Part shown: positions 31,557-39,573 of the stretch, in pieces
Layout of the letters: each line of letters starts with the position of its first letter
Numbering within the stretch: the stretch's first letter is position 1
Origin: DATFDN01 sp035685165
GTDB lineage: Bacteria; Pseudomonadota; Alphaproteobacteria; Acetobacterales; Acetobacteraceae
Assembly: GCA_035685165.1 (NCBI GenBank)
Contig: DASRBI010000019.1
Coordinates: 62,001 to 126,000 of the forward strand
DNA: 64,000 nucleotides
Reading direction: 5' to 3'
The notes under the pieces: generated by a model
Databases searched by the model: none
What the model saw: only the letters and a program-made list of their open reading frames with translations
What the model was told of the DNA's origin: nothing
Program-made: the position numbers and the translations under genes

Positions 31557-32322
31557 CGAGCTCGCGCCGCTGCTGCCGCTGCTGGCCGACGGTGTGGCAT
31601 GGCGCCGGTTCCGGGTGCGGGCGCACCTGCGCGCTTGCCCGGGCTGCGCCGGCAACCTCGAGGAGATGCGCGCCATGCGCGGCCTGTTGCGCGAGAGGCT
31701 CGCCTATCACCACGCGCCACCCGATCTCGCCGCGCGCATCGGCACGGCGCTGGCGCGCGAAGCCGCCCCGCTCCCCGTCGCGCGCCGGGAAACACGCTGG
31801 ATGGACCGCTGGCCGGGCGGGGTCTCATTTGCCGGCGGGGGACTGGTGGGCGCGCTCGCCGGCGTCGTGCTGATGCTGCTGATCGGGGCCCCGGGCGGGG
31901 GCGGTGGGAACGCCGCGCTGCTGGGCTCGCTGGTCGATAACCATGTGCGATCTTTGATGGCAGACCATCTGACCGACGTGCTGACGAGCGACCAGCACAC
32001 AGTTAAGCCCTGGCTCTCGCAGCACATCGACGTTTCCCCGCCTGTGAAGGAACTGGCCGCGCAGGGCTTCCCGCTGGTCGGTGGGCGGCTCGATTACATC
32101 GACGGGCATCCGGCGGCGGTGGTGGTCTACCGGCGCGCCAAGCACGTGATCAACCTGTTTGCCTGGGCAACGAGCGCGCCGGATGCACCCATGCGCGCGG
32201 CCTCGCGGCAGGGATTCAACGTGATCACCTGGCGCGCGGGCGGGATCGCCTATGCCGCCGTCTCCGACGTGGAGGCGGACCAGTTGCAGGAATTTGCGCG
32301 CGACGTGGCGGCGGGGGGCTGA
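31546..32322 (+). CDS. Anti-sigma factor with zinc-finger and one TM segment
   Basis: 258 residues. The N-terminal HLRACPGC gives the H-x3-C-x2-C zinc site of ZAS-type anti-sigma factors. One transmembrane helix follows at ~95-113 (GGGLVGALAGVVLMLLIGA), then a periplasmic domain of ~140 residues (HIDVSPPVKELAAQGFPLVGGRLDYIDG...). It holds the ECF sigma factor at the inner membrane until a periplasmic signal arrives. The overlap with the sigma gene ensures coupled synthesis. Confidence 0.92.
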   Translation: MGCDELAPLLPLLADGVAWRRFRVRAHLRACPGCAGNLEEMRAMRGLLRERLAYHHAPPDLAARIGTALAREAAPLPVARRETRWMDRWPGGVSFAGGGLVGALAGVVLMLLIGAPGGGGGNAALLGSLVDNHVRSLMADHLTDVLTSDQHTVKPWLSQHIDVSPPVKELAAQGFPLVGGRLDYIDGHPAAVVVYRRAKHVINLFAWATSAPDAPMRAASRQGFNVITWRAGGIAYAAVSDVEADQLQEFARDVAAGG

Positions 32323-32374
32323 GCGCCGATCAAGCCTCTTGGACCCGGCGGGATTTTGAGCGTACAGTCCCGTA

Positions 32375-32995
32375 GTGCGACGTTCAGGGTGGCTTCTGCT
32401 GGTGCTGCTGTCCGTCCCGGCGCAGGCGCGAACGCAGGCGGGGCCGCCGTCCTGTGAGTCGGCGATCGCGCGTGCGGCGGCGGCGCTGCGTCTGCCCGAC
32501 GGTCTGTTGCAGGCGGTGGCGCTGGTGGAGAGCGGGCGGCCCGATCCGCGCAGCGGCGCGGTCGAACCCTGGCCCTGGACCATCAACGTGCTCGGCGATG
32601 GGTATTTCTTCCCGAACAAGGCGAGCGCGATCGCGGCGGTGCAAGAGCTGCAAGCGGCTGGCGTCGCCTCGATCGACGTGGGCTGCATGCAGGTGAACCT
32701 GATGCACCACCCGCACGCCTTCGCCACTTTGCAGCAGGCTTTCGACCCGGCGGCCAACGCGCGCTACGCGGCGCTGTTCCTGACCGAGCTTTACACGCGC
32801 AGCGGAAGCTGGACCAAGGCGGTGGGCGAATATCACAGCCAGACGCCGGGCATCGCCGCGCCCTATCAGGTGAAGGTGCTGGCGCATTGGCGTCCTCCCG
32901 CGGGTGCGGTGCCGATCGCGCGGTCGTGGACGGACGTGTACCGCGTTCCCCGGAGTTGGGAGGATTTGTATTTCGGCGACCGCGCGCGGCGCTGA
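32375..32995 (+). CDS. Lytic transglycosylase (SLT-domain) protein
   Basis: 206 residues with a signal peptide (LLLVLLSVPAQA). The SLT domain has the catalytic Glu in LLQAVALVESGR, followed by INVLGDGYFFPNKASAIAAV, GCMQVNLMHHPHAF and YHSQTPG. It cleaves the glycan backbone of peptidoglycan in the periplasm with 1,6-anhydro product formation. The start is GTG 32375. The family often accompanies secretion or conjugation systems; no such system is next to it here. Confidence 0.9.
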   Translation: MRRSGWLLLVLLSVPAQARTQAGPPSCESAIARAAAALRLPDGLLQAVALVESGRPDPRSGAVEPWPWTINVLGDGYFFPNKASAIAAVQELQAAGVASIDVGCMQVNLMHHPHAFATLQQAFDPAANARYAALFLTELYTRSGSWTKAVGEYHSQTPGIAAPYQVKVLAHWRPPAGAVPIARSWTDVYRVPRSWEDLYFGDRARR

Positions 32996-33046
32996 GGCGG
33001 CTTTACATTGACCAGCGCGCGCCGTTCGACTTGATTGGCCGGCGCG

Positions 33047-34228
33047 ATGCGGGACGGACCTGAGTTCAGCGCCGCCGCTCCGCTGGCCGCCCTGCGTTCG
33101 GCCCTCGGCGGCGTGGCGGCGTTTTTCGCGCGCGTCGATCCCGGCACGCACCGCAGGATCCGGGGCCTTCGCCTCGTCACCGCGTATGCGATGGCGGCGA
33201 TGCTCGCCACCATGCCGGATGTCGGCGCCGGCCTGGGCGGCGCGACGCTGCCTTTTCTCGCCGGCGGCTTCGCCCTGTGGGGCAGCGTGTCGGAAGCCCG
33301 CGCGACGCGCCCCGAATCGAGCCGCGACCTCGTGCTGCTGGCGATCGCCGCGGGGCTGGGCGCGGCGCTGTTCATCCTGCTGGCGCCGCCGCTGCGGCAC
33401 CTCGGCCAAGCGGGACCCGAGGCGGTGCTTGCGAGCGGCGCGTTTTGCGTCGGCTATCTGCGGCGGTTCGGCGTCACCGGAGCGGGGTTCGGCTCGCAAA
33501 TCTATATCGGCCAGTTGCTCGCTTACGGCGCGGGCCTGACGCCGCGCGATCTGCCCACGGTCGGGCTCGCCGTCGTGCTCGCGGCGATCGGTTCGGTGGT
33601 GCCGCGCCTGTTGAGCGGACCGGCCGAGCACCCGCCGCCTTCGGCGCCGCTGTCCGATCGCGCTGGGCGGATCGGCGCGCCGCTCGCGATGGGGGTGCAG
33701 GCGGGCGCGGGCGCGCTGCTGATCGTCGGCCTGAATGCCGCGCTGGGGCTGACCGAGTCCGAGTGGGCGATTACTGCCTGCACCTATGTCGTCGCCGGCT
33801 CCGCGACCGGCACGTTGGAGCGGGTGCGGCGGCGGATCGTCGGTACGCTGGTCGGCGTGCCGGTCGGGCTGGCATTCCTGCCGCTGGCCAGCGCGGCGCC
33901 ACTTTTGGTGTGGGCGGCGGCGGCGCTGGCGATGGTGATCTACGCGATGGCGCTGCCCGAACGCTATGACATCGCTTGCGGGGCCTACGCTTTCACGCTG
34001 ATCGCGACGCTTGCGGTGAGCGGCGAGCACTCCGTTCCGCTGCTTGCGGCGCGCGCATGGGAGACGCTGCTCGGCGGCGTGGTGGGCGCGGGGGCGGCGA
34101 CGCTGCTGCTGCCGCTGCGGGTCGGGGCCGGCGAGGGCGGACAGCGCGGCGCCGGCCGGAGGCGGTACAGGATCGTTGCAAACGAATGGCGGGGACTGCT
34201 AGGGCATATTCGCGCTGACCGGAAATAA
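33047..34228 (+). CDS. FUSC-family inner-membrane protein
   Basis: 393 residues from ATG 33047. The hydrophobic profile suggests two blocks of membrane helices separated by a polar segment near residues 190-215 (SGPAEHPPPSAPLSDRAGR). The second half has ACTYVVAGSATGTLERVRRR, the conserved FUSC signature. Family members include fusaric acid and aromatic-acid exporters, but the substrate here is unknown. Its 3' end overlaps a degraded AbrB-like remnant on the other strand. Confidence 0.85.
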   Translation: MRDGPEFSAAAPLAALRSALGGVAAFFARVDPGTHRRIRGLRLVTAYAMAAMLATMPDVGAGLGGATLPFLAGGFALWGSVSEARATRPESSRDLVLLAIAAGLGAALFILLAPPLRHLGQAGPEAVLASGAFCVGYLRRFGVTGAGFGSQIYIGQLLAYGAGLTPRDLPTVGLAVVLAAIGSVVPRLLSGPAEHPPPSAPLSDRAGRIGAPLAMGVQAGAGALLIVGLNAALGLTESEWAITACTYVVAGSATGTLERVRRRIVGTLVGVPVGLAFLPLASAAPLLVWAAAALAMVIYAMALPERYDIACGAYAFTLIATLAVSGEHSVPLLAARAWETLLGGVVGAGAATLLLPLRVGAGEGGQRGAGRRRYRIVANEWRGLLGHIRADRK

Positions 34229-34375
34229 TACCAAGCGCCGTCGTGCGGGGGTCGGCGACATGGACCTCCACCTCGTCGCCCGGCGTCAGGTCAAGCGCGC
34301 CTTCACGACCGCGGCGGGCAGGCAAAGTATATCCAAGCCTGGCTCGTGAAGGCGGGTTTGCACATGCAGCCGCAT
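34203..34375 (-). pseudogene. AbrB/MazE-type antitoxin remnant
   Basis: From ATG 34375 the frame reads LPAAVVKA, then breaks. A two-base surplus (GCGCG where GCG is expected, near 34300) stops it, and ALDLTPGDEVEVHVADP continues in the next frame. The join would give the AbrB swapped-hairpin core LPAAVVKALDLTPGDEVEV. No toxin gene is next to it. It is probably the relic of a toxin-antitoxin pair. Confidence 0.45.
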
Positions 34376-34390
34376 GAGGCGGTTCGCGGC

Positions 34391-35293
34391 TCAGCCCAGG
34401 ATCGCCTCGCCGAGCCGGGCGCGGGCGCGCTGGCCGGCTTCAAGCGTGAAGGCATTGACGATCGCCACGCGGAAGCCGCCGGGGGGCATGGCATGCAGGG
34501 TGGGGTCGCGGTCCTCGTGGAAGGTGATCTGCACGCTGGACACGCCCTCCATCCCGCGCACCTCGTCCACCACCGCCGGCGGCGGATGGCGATAGCGGCG
34601 GCCGTGGGGGGCGAATAGGACGACGCTGTAGCCGTCCTTGCGGCCATGATCCGCGAAGTCCCAGTCGCCGTGCGCGTAAAGCCGGACCAGCGCCTCGACC
34701 CAGCCCGGGCCATAGAGATCGGGCCATTGGTCGGCGAAGCGCAGATGCGCCTCGATGATGCGCCCGCCGATCGTTTCGAAATTCGCCATCCCGGTGTAGC
34801 CGGCGAGGTGCTGCCGCGCCCAGGCGCCGCACCAGTTCTCCACCTCGGCGTCTTGTCCGGCATGAATATGCCAGTGATCGAAGGTGCCGCCCGGCGCGAT
34901 CGCCCCCGTGGCATGCCGCCACCAGCGCGGCGCGCCGTTCACCAGTGCCACATCGGTGCTGACGTGCCGCCCCGTCAGCAGGCGGCACCAGAAATGGCCC
35001 GGCGTCAGCGCCTCTTTATATTCGGCGGCATCGGCGATGACGCGGCTGCCGGTGCCCATGCCGCGCAGATTCATCAGCGGCTTGGAGAACACCGGGAAGA
35101 AGGGCGGCATCACCCCATGCGGCGCCGCCTCCAGCCCCTGGGAGAGCGCCACCGCGAGCTTGTCGTAGATCCAGCGCCAGCGCGGATACCAGGTCCAGGA
35201 ATCGGCGTCCTCGGTGGAGATAAGCACGTCCTCAGGGCAGGGGACGGCGGCGAAATACTGCATCCGCCAGGGATCGGCCTCGCAGATCGGCAT
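34391..35293 (-). CDS. Unknown protein linked to the molybdo-enzyme accessory cluster
   Basis: 300 residues from ATG 35293, only 2 nt after the stop of the MocA-type gene, so it is cotranscribed. No signal or membrane segment. There are conserved-looking blocks: DSWTWYPRWRWIYDKLAVAL near the start, FFPVFSKPLMNLRGMGTGSR, ANFETIGGRIIEAHLRFADQ and DLYGPGW. The NFETIGGRIIEAH block recalls the metal-binding N-x-E end of ATP-grasp enzymes, but a P-loop-like lid is not obvious; this is a guess. No function is assigned. Confidence 0.75.
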   Translation of the reverse strand: MPICEADPWRMQYFAAVPCPEDVLISTEDADSWTWYPRWRWIYDKLAVALSQGLEAAPHGVMPPFFPVFSKPLMNLRGMGTGSRVIADAAEYKEALTPGHFWCRLLTGRHVSTDVALVNGAPRWWRHATGAIAPGGTFDHWHIHAGQDAEVENWCGAWARQHLAGYTGMANFETIGGRIIEAHLRFADQWPDLYGPGWVEALVRLYAHGDWDFADHGRKDGYSVVLFAPHGRRYRHPPPAVVDEVRGMEGVSSVQITFHEDRDPTLHAMPPGGFRVAIVNAFTLEAGQRARARLGEAILG

Positions 35294-35295
35294 CG

Positions 35296-36960
35296 TCAGT
35301 CGGCCGGCAACTCGGCCGGGCGCAGGCGGCCGGGGAGGGTGGCGAGCGCCTCGGTGGTGTCGAAATCGCGCAGCACGGCGTCGTCGCCCATCTCCACTTC
35401 GGCGACGTGCTCGAGATGCTTGCCGAGCAGCGCGCGCGCGCCCGAGTCTCCGGTGATCTCCATGATCTCGGCGAAGAAGCGCCGGTCCCACAGCATCGGA
35501 TTGCCCTGCTTGCCGCGGAACGTCGGCAGCACGATCAGGCGGCCCTCGTCGGCGTCGTAGGTATCGACCAGCCGATCGAGCATCCGGCCGGTGACGAGCG
35601 GCATGTCACCCAGGCAAACGAGGGCGGCCGAGGCTTCGGGCGGCACGGCGGCGATGCCCGCCTTGAGGCTCGCCGAGAGCCCCTCGGCGTAGTTGGGCGC
35701 ATGCACGAAGCGCACCGGGCGGCCGCCGAGCGCCTGTTCGATCTCGCGCGCCTGATGGCCGGTGACGACGAGGATCGGCCGCGCCTTGGACGAGAGCACG
35801 TTGTCCACCACGCGGGCGACCATCGGCTTGCCAGTGCGGTCGGTGATCAGCAGCTTGTTGTGCGGCGCCATGCGCCGGGATCGGCCGGCCGCGAGCACGA
35901 TCGCGGCGACAGCGGGGCGGGTGCTCGGCGCGCGGCCGATGCGCGGCACCGCGGTCGCTTTCTCGCGCGGCAGCGGGCGGGCGTCGGTATCCTTGAGCAA
36001 GCCGCCGACGCCGAGCGCCATCACCTCCGGCGCGCCGACCGAAAGCCCCGCGAACAGGCGCGGCAGGACGAAGTCGATACCGTTGAATTTCGGGCTGCGC
36101 GCGCAGCCGGGCAGCACGAGCGCCGGATGTTTGCCGATGCGGCCGACGCAGATCAAATTGCCCGGATCGACCGGCATCCCAAAATGCACGATCTCGCCGC
36201 CGACGCGCACGATCGCGGCGGGGCCGACATCGCGCCGGTCCACCACCGCCGAGGCGCCGGCGATCAGCAAGAGCTCCGCACCCTGCGCCAACAGCCGCTC
36301 CAGTCCCGCCGCGATCGCCGCCTCCTCGTGCGCGACGCGCAAGGGCGGTAGCAGCGTGCCGGTGAGGGCGGCGATGCGCGCCGCCGTCACCTCGATCGTC
36401 TTGTCCGTGGCGCTTTCCTTGAGGCCCGGCAGGTGGCTGGCGATCAGCCCGACATGGAGCGGCTTGAAGGGCAGAACGGTCAGCGCCGGGTGGCCCTGCC
36501 GCGCGACCGCTACCGCCACGTCGAGCTTCTGTCCTGGGACCGAGAACGGGATCACTTTAATGGTCGCGACCAGATCCTTGGGGCGGACGACCGCGAAGTC
36601 GGGCAGCGTGCCGAGGGTCAGCGCCTCGTCCACCGCGTTGATGCGGCCGACTTTCGCCGCGTCGACGCGCAGCAGGCCCGGCACCTCGGCGGCGAGATTC
36701 ACCCGCCCCGTGGCGGCGCGGGAGCGGACCAGCAGCGCATGGGTGAGCGCCTCGGCGAGCCGGTCGGCGGCAACGTCTTCGGGCACGTCGCCGGGATCGA
36801 GGCGGGCGGCGATCACCTCGTAGCGGCCCGCGGCGCGCAGCAGGCCAAGCGCCTCGTCATCCAGCACCGAGCCCTTGCGGAGCATCCGCTCGCCGAGCCG
36901 CTGCGAGTGGGCGAGGATGGCGCCGCGCGCCTGATCGAGTGGGACGGGGCCGAATCGCAT
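35296..36960 (-). CDS. Molybdopterin-binding/MocA-type nucleotidyltransferase fusion
   Basis: 554 residues in two parts. Residues ~1-330 are a MoaB/MogA-like molybdopterin-binding region (KVIPFSVPGQKLDVAV, ELLLIAGASAVVDRRDVGPA, HFGMPVDPGNLICVGRIG). Residues ~350-554 form a MobA/MocA-like nucleotidyltransferase (AAIVLAAGRSRRMAPHNKLL, CLGDMPLVT, GKQGNPMLWDRRF). MocA makes molybdopterin cytosine dinucleotide, the cofactor form used by CO dehydrogenase and xanthine oxidase-type enzymes. The fusion is typical of bacteria with such enzymes. It is followed by XdhC-type genes upstream on the strand. Confidence 0.9.
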   Translation of the reverse strand: MRFGPVPLDQARGAILAHSQRLGERMLRKGSVLDDEALGLLRAAGRYEVIAARLDPGDVPEDVAADRLAEALTHALLVRSRAATGRVNLAAEVPGLLRVDAAKVGRINAVDEALTLGTLPDFAVVRPKDLVATIKVIPFSVPGQKLDVAVAVARQGHPALTVLPFKPLHVGLIASHLPGLKESATDKTIEVTAARIAALTGTLLPPLRVAHEEAAIAAGLERLLAQGAELLLIAGASAVVDRRDVGPAAIVRVGGEIVHFGMPVDPGNLICVGRIGKHPALVLPGCARSPKFNGIDFVLPRLFAGLSVGAPEVMALGVGGLLKDTDARPLPREKATAVPRIGRAPSTRPAVAAIVLAAGRSRRMAPHNKLLITDRTGKPMVARVVDNVLSSKARPILVVTGHQAREIEQALGGRPVRFVHAPNYAEGLSASLKAGIAAVPPEASAALVCLGDMPLVTGRMLDRLVDTYDADEGRLIVLPTFRGKQGNPMLWDRRFFAEIMEITGDSGARALLGKHLEHVAEVEMGDDAVLRDFDTTEALATLPGRLRPAELPAD

Positions 36961-36967
36961 TGGCGCT

Positions 36968-37681
36968 TCAGGCCGCCTTCTGCGGCGCCTGCTGGCGCGC
37001 CGCGAGCGGCGAGCCGCGGCGCACGGCGACCAGTTCGGCGGCGATGGAAAGGCCGATCTCCGGCGCCGTGACGGCCTCCAGATCGAGCCCCACCGGGCCG
37101 CGGATGCGGGCGAGCGCCGCCTCGTCGTGGCCGAGCGCACGCAGCCGTTGCAGCCGCGCATTGTGCGTCCGCCGCGAGCCGAGCGCGCCGATGTAGAAGG
37201 CATCGGAGCGAAGCGCGCGGTCGAGTGCCGGATCGTCGAGCTTCGGGTCGTGCGTCAGCGTGACGACGGCGGTGCGGGCGTCGGGCTTCAGCGCATCCAG
37301 CGCCTCGTCGGGCCAGTCGGTGCGGACGGTGACGTTCGGGAAACGTTCGTCGGAGGCGAAGGCGCGGCGCGGATCGACCACGGTGACGGCGAAGCCGACG
37401 CCGGTTGCGAACGGAACCAGCCCCTGCGCGATGTGCACCGCGCCGACCACGATCAGCCGCAGAGGCGGGTTGTGCGCTTGCAGAAACCAGTCGGCGCCGT
37501 CGACCTTCACGGTTCCGCTCGCATCCTCGCGCAGCGCCCTTGCCGCCGCCTCGTTCAGCGAAGCGGGCCGCGCCGGGTCGGGCAACAGATGCTGCGCGCC
37601 ATCGGAGAGGCGCGTGGCGAGCACGACAGGACGCTTCTCCTCCCGCGCGCGGGCGAGCGCGGCGAGGGTTTCCGGCGTCAT
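36968..37681 (-). CDS. XdhC-family protein, Rossmann-domain form
   Basis: 237 residues with an XdhC C-terminal Rossmann domain: LRLIVVGAVHIAQGLVPFA, VTVVDPRRAFASDERFP, VVTLTHDPKLDDPAL and YIGALGSRRTHNARLQRL. XdhC-type proteins bind the molybdenum cofactor and sulfurate or insert it into xanthine dehydrogenase-type enzymes. The short XdhC_CoxI N-terminal part is encoded by the preceding gene, which it overlaps by four bases (ATGA). The pair probably functions as one split XdhC. Confidence 0.9.
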   Translation of the reverse strand: MTPETLAALARAREEKRPVVLATRLSDGAQHLLPDPARPASLNEAAARALREDASGTVKVDGADWFLQAHNPPLRLIVVGAVHIAQGLVPFATGVGFAVTVVDPRRAFASDERFPNVTVRTDWPDEALDALKPDARTAVVTLTHDPKLDDPALDRALRSDAFYIGALGSRRTHNARLQRLRALGHDEAALARIRGPVGLDLEAVTAPEIGLSIAAELVAVRRGSPLAARQQAPQKAA

Positions 37682-38007
37682 GCCAGCTTCTCCACGAACA
37701 CCTTCACCTTGCCGCCGCAGGCGAGCCCGACCTCCCACGCGCGCTCGTTGGTGACGCCGAAATCGAGAAGCTGCGGCGCGCCGGTTTCGATCGTTTTCAT
37801 CGCCGCATCCGCGACCGCGCCCTCGATGCAGCCGCCGGAGACCGAGCCCGCCATGCGGCCGGATTTCGTCACCGCCATCTGGCTGCCGGCCGGGCGCGGC
37901 GAGCTGCCCCAGGTCTCGGTAACGGTGGCGAGCGCCACCTCCTCGCCCGCCGCGCGCCAAGCGGCGGCGGTGCGGAGCACGTCCTCGGTCTCGGCAGAAA
38001 ACGACAT
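37678..38007 (-). CDS. XdhC/CoxI-family N-terminal-domain protein
   Basis: 109 residues corresponding to the XdhC_CoxI domain: ATVTETWGSSPRPAGSQMAV, GRMAGSVSGGCIEGAV, and a tail with GLACGGKVKVFVE. The SGGCIEG and ACGG cysteines are conserved in the family. It is encoded separately from the Rossmann part, with which it is translationally coupled. It is 11 nt downstream of the coxE-like gene. Confidence 0.9.
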   Translation of the reverse strand: MSFSAETEDVLRTAAAWRAAGEEVALATVTETWGSSPRPAGSQMAVTKSGRMAGSVSGGCIEGAVADAAMKTIETGAPQLLDFGVTNERAWEVGLACGGKVKVFVEKLA

Positions 38008-38018
38008 GGCTCACTCCG

Positions 38019-39176
38019 TCAGGCGGCGAGGCGGGCCGGAGGCGGCCGGGAGAGCGAGTCCACCAGCCCGCGCAAGCTTTCCAGATTGTGCACCGGGCGG
38101 AACTCGTCCACATGCGGCAGCATCGCCCGGATGCCCTGCGATTTAGGCTCGAACCCCTCCCAGCGCAAAAGCGGGTTGAGCCAGACGAGGCGGCGGCAGG
38201 AGCGGTGCAGCCGGTCCATCGCGGCGGTAAGCTCGCGGGCGCCGTCCTGCTCGCGCGGCCGGTCGAGCCCATCGGTGATCAGCAGCACGACCGCGCCCTG
38301 GCCGAGCACGCGTCGGGCCCAGAGCCGGTTGAAGGCGTCGAGCGCCTCGCCGATCCGCGTGCCACCGGAGAAATCGGGCACGATGTGCGCGACCATCTGA
38401 AACGCCACCTCTGGGTCGCGGTGACGGAGCTGGCGGGTGATGTTGGTGAGCCGCGTGCCAAACAGGAACACGTGCACGCGATCACGATGATTCGTCACCG
38501 CGTGCAGGAAGTGCAGCATGATCTGTACATAGCGGCCCATCGAGCCGGAAATGTCGCACAGAACGACCAGCGGCGGCGGGCGGGTGGTGCGGCGGGAGCG
38601 GGCGATGTCGAAAATCTCCCCGCCCTGGCGCAGGCTTTGGCGAATCGTGCGGCGCAGGTCGAACACCGGCCCGCGCGCGTCGGGGCGGAAGCGGCGCGTC
38701 ACCTGATGCTGCAATGGCAGCACGAGCCGCCTGATTTCGCGCTTGGCGGCCGCGATCTCCTCGGCGCTCATCGCCTCGAAGTCCATCTTTTGCAGCCGCT
38801 CCTGCTCGCTCGCGGTGAGCGCGACGTCGATCTGCGGCCGGTCCTGTTCGTGCTGCGGGCGCTCGGGCGGCGGCTGGAACGCCTCGGCGACGCGCCGGGC
38901 GCCGGGCCGCGGCTTTTCCCGCGTGATCTCCTGCTGCGCGTTCATCAGCGCGGCGGCGACCGCCTGCTCGGCGGCGGTCGGATCGCGCCAGAAGAGATCG
39001 AAGGCGGCGTCGAAAACCTCGCGGTGCTCGCGGCGGTGGATCATCACCGCGCGCAGCGCGGTGCGCGCCTCCGTGCGATCGCCGAGATCGACTAGCGTAA
39101 GCGCGCGCGACCCCGCCACCGCCTCCGACGGTCCGACCGGCAGGCCGGCGCGGCGCAGCAGGCGGGCGAAATGCAT
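38019..39176 (-). CDS. coxE: CoxE-like VWA-domain protein
   Basis: 385 residues. The N-terminal ~190 residues are a charged helical domain. The C-terminal VWA domain has the metal-ion site VVLCDISGSM (DxSxS), then GTRIGEALD and VLLITDGLDR. CoxE works with the AAA+ ATPase CoxD in building the copper-molybdenum centre of CO dehydrogenase, and related pairs serve other molybdo-hydroxylases. coxD is not found in the window; upstream on the strand come only a PIN remnant and the pimCD genes. Confidence 0.9.
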   Translation of the reverse strand: MHFARLLRRAGLPVGPSEAVAGSRALTLVDLGDRTEARTALRAVMIHRREHREVFDAAFDLFWRDPTAAEQAVAAALMNAQQEITREKPRPGARRVAEAFQPPPERPQHEQDRPQIDVALTASEQERLQKMDFEAMSAEEIAAAKREIRRLVLPLQHQVTRRFRPDARGPVFDLRRTIRQSLRQGGEIFDIARSRRTTRPPPLVVLCDISGSMGRYVQIMLHFLHAVTNHRDRVHVFLFGTRLTNITRQLRHRDPEVAFQMVAHIVPDFSGGTRIGEALDAFNRLWARRVLGQGAVVLLITDGLDRPREQDGARELTAAMDRLHRSCRRLVWLNPLLRWEGFEPKSQGIRAMLPHVDEFRPVHNLESLRGLVDSLSRPPPARLAA

Positions 39177-39199
39177 GACGTTGGCAGCGAGGGTGGAGT

Positions 39200-39496
39200 T
39201 CAGAGCGAAATCTCCGCGAGCGGGGGCATCAGGCTCCGCAGCTTGGAATCCTGCCCGAGGCGGCGGAGCAGTGGCTTGTCGTCGCTGATTAACGGGATTT
39301 CGCCTTGTTCCGCCAGGGCGATGGAGAGGGCGTCACAAACCGTCGCATCGAGCGCGGCCGCCAGCGCGAGCGCGCGTTCGATCATGCCCTCCAGCCGGAA
39401 CGGTTCCACGGGCGCGCGCAGCAGCGCCGCGGCGCGCCGGCGCGTGAAATCCGCGCTCCATTCACCGCCATGGGGCTTGCCCCAAAGGCCGTGCAC
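39200..39496 (-). pseudogene. PIN-domain toxin remnant, N-terminus missing
   Basis: The C-terminal PIN half is readable: LAAALDATVCDALSIALAEQ followed by PLISDDKPLLRRL. The N-terminal strand with the first catalytic Asp is absent; the frame continues upstream into the end of the pimD gene without a start of PIN type. It lies between coxE and pimD. The product, if made from GTG 39496, would lack nuclease activity. Confidence 0.55.
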
Positions 39497-39573
39497 GGCC
39501 CCGGCAAGCCAGTGGGCGGCTGCTACGAGACGGAGACGGCCGATCAGGGACAGCGCCTGGCAACCAGCGGCGA

